A stretch of 64,000 bases of DNA from Megalonaias nervosa (Eukaryota > Mollusca > Bivalvia > Unionida > Unionidae): positions 1-64,000 of the forward strand of contig JAECUM010016812.1 in the NCBI GenBank assembly GCA_016617855.1. Direction: 5' to 3'. The translations under genes and the position numbers were made by a program. The notes under the pieces were generated by a model. The model was not told the origin of the DNA. It did no database searches and saw only the letters and a program-made list of their open reading frames with translations. Within the stretch, counting starts at the first letter, position 1. Each line of letters begins with the position of its first letter. This document shows positions 55,932 through 64,000 of this stretch, one piece after another.

Positions 55932-56026
55932 TTCTCTTAGAGAATCCCTTGCTAATTTTTGATAAGATCTGCGATGAAAGGTAAACTAGTGCTAGGGGCC
56001 GGTAATTAATCATAGATAACTATCAT

Positions 56027-57004
56027 ATGGAACCTAGTTATTATAGCCCAAAAGGATATTGGAGGGGTAGAGCAGCGATTAGTAAACTTGCTGCTGCAGC
56101 AGGTGTCGAACGTTCTGTTGCTGCAGATTGGTTAGCACGACAGGCAATATGGCAAATTTATCTTCCACAACCTAAACAAATTCAGTACGCACATTTTGAT
56201 GTCAGTACTCCCAATGAAGTTCATCAGGCAGATCTTTTGTTTTTACCACAAGATACTATTAAAACTAGTAGACGTCAATCACGCACATACAAATACGCGT
56301 TGACGTTGCAAGTAGATATAAAGAAGCAGAAACACTATCAACAAAGAGAGCAACTAAAGTTGCATCTGCCTTTGAACGAGTTTATCAACGTGGCGGCCTC
56401 CGATGGCCACAGTTACTACAGGTTGATCCTGGCAAAGAATGTTTTGGTGCAGTAACATCTCTGATGAAACAACATAATGTCAAAATCAGACGAGGACACA
56501 CCGCAATTCATCGCGATGAGGTAATCGTAGAGCGATTTAATCGAACACTTGCTGAGCGATTGTTTGGATATCAGTATGCGCAGGAGATATCCCTGAACAA
56601 AGTTCAGGCCGACAAGAGATCTCGTGAATGGGTTGCAAGATTAGCAAGTGTGATAGCTGCGTTAAATAATGAAATTACTCGTGGAATTTCTATGACCCCC
56701 ATCAATGCAAAATCGAAGAAACACATGCCATTTAAGCGACATGACTCTTTCTCATAACAACCAGTACTAGGTAATGTCACTGTCAGGTGTTATATGAGCC
56801 GGGGGAGCTATAGGGATGGGGTAAAAAAGAGCGACTGGCCCAGTCTGGATTGTAACCACACATAAAATTTCCAGCGTGGTAAGATCCACGGATAGGTCTG
56901 CAATTTACAAGCTAGATTCAATTGCTCCTCAACGTCGATTTGTACGTGAACAATTACAAGTAATTCCTGCAGATACACAATTACCACCGCCTTCACTTCT
57001 GTAA
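56027..57004 (+). pseudogene. Polinton integrase, near full length but frameshifted
   Basis: MEPSYYSPKGYWRGRAAISK start at 56027; VHQADLLFLPQD with the first Asp; a frameshift near 56310; LQVDPGKE with the second Asp in another frame near 56420; then ATG 56464 frame with VIVERFNRTLAERLF (Glu), SREWVARLASVIAALNN, and a C-terminal SH3/chromo-like part (IYKLDSIAPQRRFVREQLQV, PADTQLPPPSLL) to TAA 57004. This C-terminal motif is typical of Polinton integrases. Its 3' end overlaps the convergent polyprotein gene by about 12 bases. Confidence 0.85.
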
Positions 57005-57236
57005 AGGACGATTCGTTTGCAGGATACCAGCTCCACGACGTCGATTACACTCAAGACAGGTCAGCAACACATTTGCGCGTGTGTGGCCGAGACTACTATT
57101 AATTCTATCCACGGTAAATTGTCGTGGGTCATTAGTAGAATACTGCCACAACATTACTGTGTTACAGCAAGCACAGCGATTATTTTGTTGTTGTTTCAGT
57201 GTCATGATAAACTTAACATTAAGATCAAAGTCGCGT
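56993..57236 (-). pseudogene. HNH/recombination-endonuclease domain at the C-terminus of the polyprotein
   Basis: CACCNTVMLWQY, QFTVDRINSSLGHTRANV and LTCLECNRRRG form a treble-clef HNH: two CxxC pairs around an acidic-Arg-Ile-Asn core. It follows the helicase after NLAGYQ-CNKK with a frame change near 57240. The same order (polymerase, helicase, this domain) is known to me from polymerase-helicase proteins of fungal and animal elements. Absent from the left element owing to its deletion. Confidence 0.7.
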
Positions 57237-58360
57237 TTATTTTTTGTTACACTGCTGATAACCAGCTAAGTTTTTCCTTACTATATCGTTTAACAAGGAT
57301 GCGTTGATTTCCTGAGTTTGATTATTATACATTGCGCAGTCTATAATAACCCTTAGTAGCTGAGACATTCTTCTGACTCTCGACACCGCTAAATAAACTA
57401 AATTTGACCATTCGATACGATCATCGACAAGCCAAATATTAGTATCCGAAATAGTTAATTCCTGTGATGAATGAATGGTTATAGCATATCGTAGAGTCCA
57501 TGGAGATTTATCCATCGTTAACGCGCTCTCAACAACATCCACACGAACAACAACGATATCATTAAGAACGAGCTTTTGTTTCTCTGACGATTCAGGAATT
57601 TCAATATCAATATTTTGTTTACGTGTATCTGCTGGGCGATAACAGAATGGCACAGGTAGATCTGAAAAGTTTTCTTTATGTAACAGAAATAATTGTTGCT
57701 GAAGTAAATAATGAACTATCTTACGACTTGCAACTATCAAATCAGCAGGTCTCCACAAATTCCAAAAATCGTCTTTTGTTGTTTCTTGAATTATTTCACG
57801 CAATTTTCACATTGAAACTTATCTGGCTGCAGTCTGATTAGCTTTTTAAACTCTTTTGACGAATCATCAAGTGTTCTGTGATCATCATCTATTTCCTCAA
57901 AATACTCTACGAATTCTTTTAACTAATGAGTGCGGAGATGAGCGGACAAAACGTTGTGGTTAAAGATGATCGCCACATATGACAACATCAGTATTCCGAG
58001 TCAATAATCAATCAAGAAACATTTTTAATACGTCAATGGATACCGTGCATATTTCGTCCCAGATATTGATCTTAGGAATATATTTCTCATCCATTCGTTC
58101 AGGTGTCCACGCATCTCCCTTCCACCGAAAGATACTGTGATAATTTGACACCTCTTTCTTTCATCTCTCTGGCGAGTCGGTGAGTCTGAGTTAGTACAAT
58201 CATGTCAAGATTCTCTGAACCATGGTTCAGGAATAATTCAATCGCACGCGTTGTTTTAACAGAACCGCCAGGTCCGTTGAGATAAACGGTTTTATGTCTG
58301 GCCACAGGATCATATACCGATGGTGCTGATGATGGTTGTGACATTTGATTATTTTATTCA
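57237..58360 (-). pseudogene. SF1 helicase part of the polyprotein
   Basis: SSAPSVYDPVARHKTVYLNG then GPGGSVKTTRAIELF: Walker A with Val where Gly is expected (GSVKT instead of GSGKT). After a broken centre (57800-58100) come PADLIVASRK, YAITIHSSQELTI (helicase motif V region) and WSNLVYLAVSRVRR (motif VI). Substituted Walker A plus stops indicate loss of function. Confidence 0.8.
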
Positions 58361-60462
58361 GATCTATAATCAGCAGATTCAGAATAATCGAGTATTTGTT
58401 CTCCTTTTATTCTCCATTCGCCCCATGATGCATCAATGCCGATTTGTAATTCATTTAGCAATCCTGCATTTTTTACTGATATAAAATGAATCTGTGGCAA
58501 CTCTAACCGCGGTATCAGGAAATATGTTTATCATCGATAATAAGTTATCGAAACATGCGCTAAAATAGAATATCTTAAACGAGTGTGGTGAGTCACCATC
58601 AATGTAGTTCACAATTGTGCCTAGTTTGGTTCCATCTGATAGGTTAACATTATTTCGATTTACAAATACATTTTTCTATGTTGTATCAGCACAGCATCGG
58701 CGATAATTAATCTTGTACAACGTCGTTTATGATCATATGATCCTCCTTGTGTAAATTTTCCGATTATTTTTCTGATAAGATCTTTTGCAAATTTAGTTTC
58801 ATAGTCTCTGTTATCGTAATTGACATCTTCGTCGCCTTCGTCACCCTTGACGATGTCAAATGCTTTTGGCAGCCAGACTTGTTTTTGTGGATGATACGAT
58901 ATTATTGCTTCACTCACAGTTAACGATATCAATATTTTTGCATCAAGCATATATGGCAATAAAGCTATTGGAGTCCAACCACGTTTATTAAAATGACGAC
59001 CAAACCAAACAGCAACAATCGGATGAAGGTTTTCCGATGCAAACTCGAATGACTCAATACATGCAAATCGAGTTAAGTCAAAATCTGGCAAGGGTCCATT
59101 TATCGCAATTAGAGTCATCTCGTGTGTTGGATGTCCAAATCTTTTAAAATACCCAGTACACTCTCTCATTCCAAGAAAACTTCCAGGATATTCCAGGATA
59201 ACATACAATCATATCAACTGAGATAAGATCCTTACAATCGTATTTAGTGTTCCACAATCCGCTGTATCCGTATTCGACACAACTGCATTGTATATCTTCA
59301 AGAAATTCCAACCTTGTTGGCCTCAATGAATTTTCCTCCTGAGCAAAGTGAGCAGCAGCTGACGGAGCGGTGAAGCAATTACTGAGTAATCGTTCAATAA
59401 CATCAGCATCGTTCGTGTATTTCAACGCAGTCTTCATCATCTCGCTATGAAGAGATTCTGTACGATAAATATCTCCATTAGGCCGTACAAACTGATAATA
59501 ATTTCCACATTCGGAACTTTGAAACAAGCTCACGGATACAGGCTTCTCTTACTGATATTTCTGATAAAATCGAACATATCACCGTCATGAAATTTAGCAG
59601 TTCGAGTTCGTGGAAATAATATTACGTCCGACGTGCACGCATGCGCGTTATGACCAACGAGCTCTGTCGAAGATACCTTTGATTTATATTTCGATTCGTA
59701 CAAAATCTCACCGGTCAGAGTCTTCACCCTTATTGGAATTTTAATTTTTTTCCAACTCAGGAACGTCTTTGATCGTAGCTCCATTCTCTTTAACGAACTC
59801 GGCCCATTCATTTATTGTTTTGTGTTTCAGATCCGTTAAACCATTTCCACGTATCGCGTTTGAAAAATGTTCTATAACGCTTTCAGCAACACAATTCAAG
59901 GCCGCAATTTTCATTGGTCAAAGATCATCAACACTAGGCTTATCATTCAGCAGATATATCGCATAAACAACTTCCGCCACAGGGTATGCTAGCTCATATG
60001 GTTTGTCGATACCCATCGGTGTTCCTGGTTTGGAATTTTTACTTAACGTGACAACATCCCCAGCGCGGTGTGATTCTCGAACAGGGTCACATTTGTCACG
60101 GATGATCCAGGTCGGCGGAGTCTACCGCGGCTGTGTCTACCGCCATGAGAAATTTTATTCTAAAAATGTATCTTTGTTTAACGTCAAGATAATTAATGAT
60201 TGTTTTTTGCTCTCTGGTCATTCATTGTAGCATCAGTCTGGGGGTTATCGTCTAGCCTAATTCTGAATGTCGACCATACATAAGCCGCACCATCGTTGCG
60301 AAACTTTCTCTTGGCTTCACGGATACGATTGATTAAAGTCTTATTCGTCAAATCAGGATCAACATCAACCAGAGATCGCCTCGGCAAGTCAGGGGTTATT
60401 CTGTCAAGATAAAATCTAGCCTGAGAGGAATTGATCGCTGATAATCTTATTAATTGCTTCTT
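58361..60462 (-). pseudogene. DNA polymerase B of the right element
   Basis: N-terminal likeness starts at about 60462 (QLIRLSAINSS) but the left copy's ATG is AAG here. Then INRIREAKRKF, a heavily broken part (59.8-60.2 kb), VKTLTGEILYESKYK, SVDMIVCYPG (motif A, 59230), YFKRFGHPTHEM, KIIGKFTQGGSYDHKRRC (motif B region) and, in broken frames near 58500, the motif C area. No SINE is present at the site disrupted in the left copy. At least six frame changes; aligned parts are roughly 60% identical to the left copy by eye. Confidence 0.85.
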
Positions 60463-60516
60463 CTTATAACTAAGGCAAATATATATTATTAATTAAATTT
60501 TAATTTATAATATACA
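60463..60516. promoter_or_regulatory. Divergent promoter, right element
   Basis: AT-rich gap ('ttattaattaaattttaatttataata') between the polymerase N-terminus and the zinc-ribbon ATG at 60517, as in the left element. Confidence 0.35.
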
Positions 60517-60745
60517 ATGATTCAAGCAAAGGATAGTTGGAAGTAATTGATGATTGGATCTACAACTTCTTGTAATAAGGCCTGTGAAAATGAATTCTGT
60601 GCATACCACATGAAGAGTGAGCGGCGAGAAAGTCTAGGACCAAAGCCGTGTTTGAAATGTAACAAGGGAGTCAAGGGGGGAAACGCAGTTGTGTGTAGAA
60701 TGTGGCGGTAAAAAATACAGAGCTTTGAAACGGTATTGTGATTAA
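60517..60745 (+). pseudogene. Zinc-ribbon protein, right element
   Basis: Starts MIQAKDSW; an in-frame TAA at about 60544 precedes SCNKACENEFCAYHMK, GPKPCLKCNKGVKG, a frameshift in a G6 run near 60677-60682, then LCVECGGKKYRALKRYC. All cysteine pairs of the left protein (6907-7140) are kept. Confidence 0.6.
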
Positions 60746-60876
60746 AAGAATGATATTGTTTAATCTCTTATAAAAACCGCTGAGGATTATCTCGCTAGAT
60801 TTTCACGCAAGCAGAATTCTACATATTGTTTCTAGTAATAAAATAATAATTTAGACAAATAATATTTACCACATAA

Positions 60877-61499
60877 ATGGAACAAGAAAATAAGACCGAT
60901 GAATTTGTAACGCATCCCATCATCAAAAATTATGAGGCATCTCGTGCTGGTGTGATTAAGAACTGTCGACTAAAAAACCCGAGTCGGTTCTGTTAATAAT
61001 GCTGGTTATCTCATGTTCGGTTTTGGGAGAAAAAAGGTATCTCTGTCACAGAGTTGTGTATGAATGTTTTTATGGTCTGATCCAGGATGATTTTGTGATT
61101 GATCACATTAACAGCTAAAAACTTTATAATTCTTTCAATAATCTTCAGTCTATTACACAGAGTCAGAATTGTAAACGGGGAGGTACTGGAAAATATGATA
61201 AATCTCCAAGACCAGTTAAATCAACAAATACAGAGACATGGGAAGAAAGAGAATTTCAATCGATATATGCAGCTGCCAAACATTTCTGTATCTTCCCAGC
61301 ATCGGTACAATATGTCGCAGATAAAATAACCAGATCAGTATTTTCAAAGAAATACAAACTAAATATAATATTTAAGTATTTCATTCTTGAGTTTTACAAT
61401 GAAGTAAGACAGGAAAACACTCCTGAGTTTAACAATGGAGTAAAACTGGAAATCTTCCTTAGCGAAAACTCAGTGAAGGGAAATAACTCTGTCAAGTAA
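60877..61499 (+). pseudogene. HNH homing-type endonuclease, right element
   Basis: ATG 60877 preceded by ACATAA. NUMOD4-like EASRAGVIKNCRL, a frame break after the A-run near 60980 (same place as in the left copy), a second break near 61035, HNH core (VIDHIN, with a TAA just after at about 61117), LQSITQSQNCK, then AAAKHFCIFPASVQYVADK. The frame continues about 40 codons past the left copy's end, through two similar segments (EFYNEVRQEN and EFNNGVKLE), to TAA 61499. Confidence 0.65.
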
Positions 61500-61800
61500 A
61501 GCTTCCTTTACTTGTAGAGAGATTAAACAGTAACCTCGTTTGTATCAGTGTTAATATTTTATGACGACCTCCACTTATAGATGAAATTATGTTTTTGTTG
61601 GTTTTTCTGTGTTCTTCAAAATCATTATCCTTGTCCTCTTGACTTTGTCAGGTTCCTTGTTCTCCTGACTTTGTCAGGGACGATAGTCAGGGAATAGAGA
61701 GAAACAAAAATGAAAATAAGTCACGCCCCCTTGGATGTAATCCAGGTGAGCTATTTTTGGATTTCCAGGTATTGTTGACTTCATAAACATATGATAGTAG
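61500..61800. other. Intergenic
   Basis: Contains CTGACTTTGTCAGG repeated near 61635 and 61665 (short dyads); no gene. Confidence 0.5.
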
Positions 61801-62060
61801 AGAAGGCTCGTAGCAGAGAGGTAACGCTGCGGATTTTCGATCTCAACTTGTGAAAATTAGTGTTCCAATCGCGTGACTGACAAATTTGTCGACGGTTGCG
61901 ATAAATCGCATTTAATAATTGGGGGGCTCCAGCCTAAAGAGAAAAAAAATAATGATAATTAAAAATAAAATCTGTGTACACTTACCTACCATGTTAAACA
62001 ACGTGGTGGGTGCTGATTTTGCACTCTCCCATAGTTTGATTGGGGGGAGGAGGTGTGCAC
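61801..62060 (+). ncRNA. Candidate structured RNA (right copy)
   Basis: Begins AGAGAAGG as the left copy does. A-box-like TAGCAGAGAGG at 61811-61821 inside a GCAG/CTGC stem; B-box-like TGTTCCAATC at 61861-61870; then TAATTGGGGGG at 61916-61926. Outer stem GTGTACACTT (61973-61982) with AGGTGTGCAC (about 62050-62059), two G-U pairs; inner hairpin 61984-61994 with 62001-62011 (11 bp, two G-U). A second 'tgcactctccc' at 62019 could pair with the G-run at 62042. Layout equals 4991-5245 although the sequence differs. A TTTT at 61833 would weaken Pol III transcription. Confidence 0.4.
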
Positions 62061-62154
62061 AAAATTTGAAAATTATCACCGTGAGGTGGAAAACAGGAGG
62101 CTTCCCTCAGCCTCATGGTAAAAATAGACAGTAAGAGTGATGGAAGAAGTCAAG

Positions 62155-62330
62155 GAAGAAAAATTGCCTCCTTGAAGGGTACCCCATAAAAGCTCATTCA
62201 GAAAGAACTGTCAGCCAGAAAAAATAGCATCATTGAAGGGTACCCCATGAAAGGACCTATTGGAACGACAAATAAACTGGCAAAATGAAGGGACCCCACG
62301 GAACGGCAAACTGTTCACCACTCCTACTGT
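62155..62330. repeat. Three degenerate 'ttgaagggtacccca' units
   Basis: Units near 62172, 62233 and 62285 (TTGAAGGGTACCCCATAAAAG, with the last lacking TA), spaced about 55-60 bp. They occupy the place of the left element's minisatellite. Confidence 0.7.
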
Positions 62331-62370
62331 CTATTTTCTGTTTTTATTTTAAATAGATATGTATTATATA

Positions 62371-62790
62371 ATGAATCACGGAAATATTAATTCGATTATT
62401 TCTGAAATTCAAAAATTACATGACGATGCTATAGAACTTTCTGATCAGCTTGATCCTGAAAAAAAATCATAAATTATTTTGAAATATTACAAAAATGAAA
62501 ATCTGAAGGAAGATACACACTAGCAGCCGAATGCAAGTTTATTAAACGACTCCAGCAGGCAATGAGACAATCGCTAGCTTATGTCAATGATACAAACGTC
62601 AGGCAATTCGTTCTACTCGCACAGGCGACTAAGAAAATTACATCAGAGTTATGTCAAGAATATGAAGCAAAAAGATTGTCAGTGTACGTGTAAGACAGTT
62701 GAAAAAAATTATGTCCGATTGTAAATGATCGAATTGTAAACAATCGGATTGTGAAAGTGAAAGTGAAAGTTGTAACACCGAATAATATCA
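62371..62790 (+). pseudogene. Small Polinton protein of the RNA module, broken
   Basis: TATATAATG start; MNHGNINSIISEIQKLH matches the left ORF (5725) in the first residues; stops at about 62470 and later frames carry AAECKFIKRLQQAMRQS and RQFVLLAQATKKI, which align with the left protein's middle. Ends in ESESES-like acidic sequence. Oriented opposite to the flanking capsid gene, unlike in the left element. Confidence 0.5.
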
Positions 62791-62797
62791 GAGTTCC

Positions 62798-63010
62798 AAT
62801 ATGATTCAGATTATAATATTAATCTTATTCTGATTCATATTATAATATTTATTTTTATTCTGATTCAGATTATAATATTTATTGTGATTCTGATTCAGAT
62901 TATAATATTTATTTTTATTCCTATTCCGATTCTGGTTCAGATTATAATATTTATTCTCATTCAGATTATAATATTTATTGTGATTCTGATTCTGATTATA
63001 ATAGTTATTG
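62798..63010. repeat. Tandem 'gattctgattcagattataatatttatt' repeat
   Basis: About eight units of 18-30 bp built on GATTCAGATTATAATATTTATT between the 3' ends of the small ORF and the small conserved gene. The Ile-rich frame over it is an artefact. Confidence 0.9.
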
Positions 63011-63043
63011 TGATTTTAGGAGATTTAAAAAAAATCAGACAGG

Positions 63044-63391
63044 TCACGATCTCACATGCAAACTTATCGTCAAAGATTCGTCTCTTAAATCAAGAAGGTG
63101 TCCGTGCTTGTCAGTAAGTCTGAAATGTATCCGTGACAATAGCGGATTATAACATCTCAGATAAACCGGATTAACAGGTACTGACACAATTAAAAATCCA
63201 GGTGGTATTTCAGGAGTGAATGAGTATAAGATATATCCCTGCTGTGCCTGTCTGGATCTTTCAAGATCTACTTGATAAATACCATCAATAGCATCACATA
63301 CCAGATTAACTGCTGGTGATATATGACGACCACCACTGTCTGGATCATTGTTATGGGTCAGAATACTTGGAGGAGGGGATATTTTTTCCGT
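63044..63391 (-). pseudogene. Small conserved Polinton protein, right copy, start codon lost
   Basis: 115 codons open from 63391 to TGA at 63044, beginning EKISPPPSIL after an ACG where the left copy has ATG. GRHISP, AVNLVCDAIDG, YQVDL, QAQQGYIL, NPLLSRIHFRLTD are kept. A 10-residue gap relative to the left copy follows HISP. No internal stop despite heavy damage elsewhere in this element. Confidence 0.65.
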
Positions 63392-64000
63392 GATTCTAGT
63401 ATCTTTGGAAAATATTCATCAATGATATCACTGACGTTTTCCTTCAGCTCGTCGACGTTAAATCCAGGAAGTTTAAACTTTGGCAGATATTTGTTCAGGA
63501 ATAGTTGTTTATTTGAATATCTAGTTCCATCAGGTGAATTATATCCACCACTGGCTTCAATTACCGCTTGCATAATACTTTGATGAGCAGTCTCGAGGTC
63601 CGATGCAACGTGGTTCAGGTACTCTATTTGCTTGATGATTTCCTTCCTCAGATAATCGCTAACGGGGGGATACTCATATAGCGGGTGAACGACTGGCGTA
63701 GTTTGTGGCTCATTGGTGTGTGATCGTGATTAATTTCATCGGATAATACTTCGATATCATCTTTGGTAAATGGACTCTCGGAGGTGATATATTCCCATCT
63801 CATTCTACGGGGGAGAATTTTGTCGTCCGGAGTGATTTCAACTCCAATAACGGCGAATTTACCAATAATGCTGGAAGGGTTAGCTTCTGTTGCTCTCAAA
63901 AACCGAGAACTCTTATAAACTGGAATGCTTTCCCAATACGCTTTCTTGTCAGATAAATAATCAGATCGTTGAGGGAGCGGTGTTGCTGGAGGTGCTGGTG
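63358..64000 (-). pseudogene. Minor capsid protein (penton-like), right copy, partial
   Basis: Open to the right window edge. First frame from the edge reads LSDKKAYWESIPVYKSSRF, EYITSESPFTKDDIEV; a break near 63650 leads to the second frame with KEIIKQIEYLNHVASDLE, NKQLFLNKYLPKF and DIIDEYFPKILESRKK, alignable with the left protein's C-terminus. Its stop is not at the left copy's position (TAG changed to TAT), so it extends five residues to 63358. Confidence 0.7.

Noticed and set aside
62884..63117. Ile-rich 77-residue membrane protein
   Set aside because: Made by the tandem GATTCAGATTATAATATTTATT repeat.

Overview
The window is animal nuclear DNA: AT-rich, with spliced exons of a vertebrate/invertebrate-type enzyme gene (retinol saturase, RetSat), tRNA-derived SINEs, LINE, DIRS-like and LTR retroelement remains, and microsatellites. 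The SINE types look lophotrochozoan, most likely molluscan; this is inference. Inserted in it are two diverged Polinton/Maverick (adintovirus-like) elements and a fragment of a third.

Left element (1 to about 11.78 kb, running off the left edge): capsid and virion block on the + strand (major capsid C-terminus, pX-like core protein, adenain-type protease, fibre-like protein, two-helix membrane protein, minor capsid protein, small conserved overlapping protein), then a non-coding module with a candidate structured RNA, a small acidic-tailed ORF, two minus-strand genes (HNH endonuclease, zinc-ribbon protein), and the replication block (protein-primed-type DNA polymerase B continuous with an SF1 helicase, integrase, A32-type packaging ATPase). 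It is decayed: in-frame stops, frameshifts, a SINE with a 12-bp target duplication inside the polymerase, and two internal deletions. Its right end lies about 45 bp upstream of a RetSat exon.

Middle (11.8 to 53.8 kb): RetSat exons at 11.82, 12.84, 21.25 and 21.50 kb with a DIRS-like element and a hAT-type MITE in the last long intron; then gene-poor DNA with SINEs, a satellite split by a LINE that is itself split by an LTR, a Polinton fragment (41.5-42.1 kb) abutting a 6.6-kb inverted repeat, minisatellites, and a gene-like stretch coding 34-residue tandem repeats (51.1-53.0 kb).

Right element (about 53.8 kb to the right edge), inverted relative to the left one: membrane protein, fibre-like gene, an unassigned gene, ATPase stump, parvovirus-type phospholipase A2, integrase, a polymerase-helicase-HNH polyprotein gene, zinc-ribbon, HNH, the same structured-RNA plus small-ORF module (in the opposite orientation relative to its neighbours), the small conserved protein and the minor capsid protein.

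The most interesting signals come from comparing the two elements: a candidate structured RNA shared by both and inverted as a block, a 69%-identical small protein beside a far less conserved minor capsid tail, and a frame break in the same place in both HNH genes.
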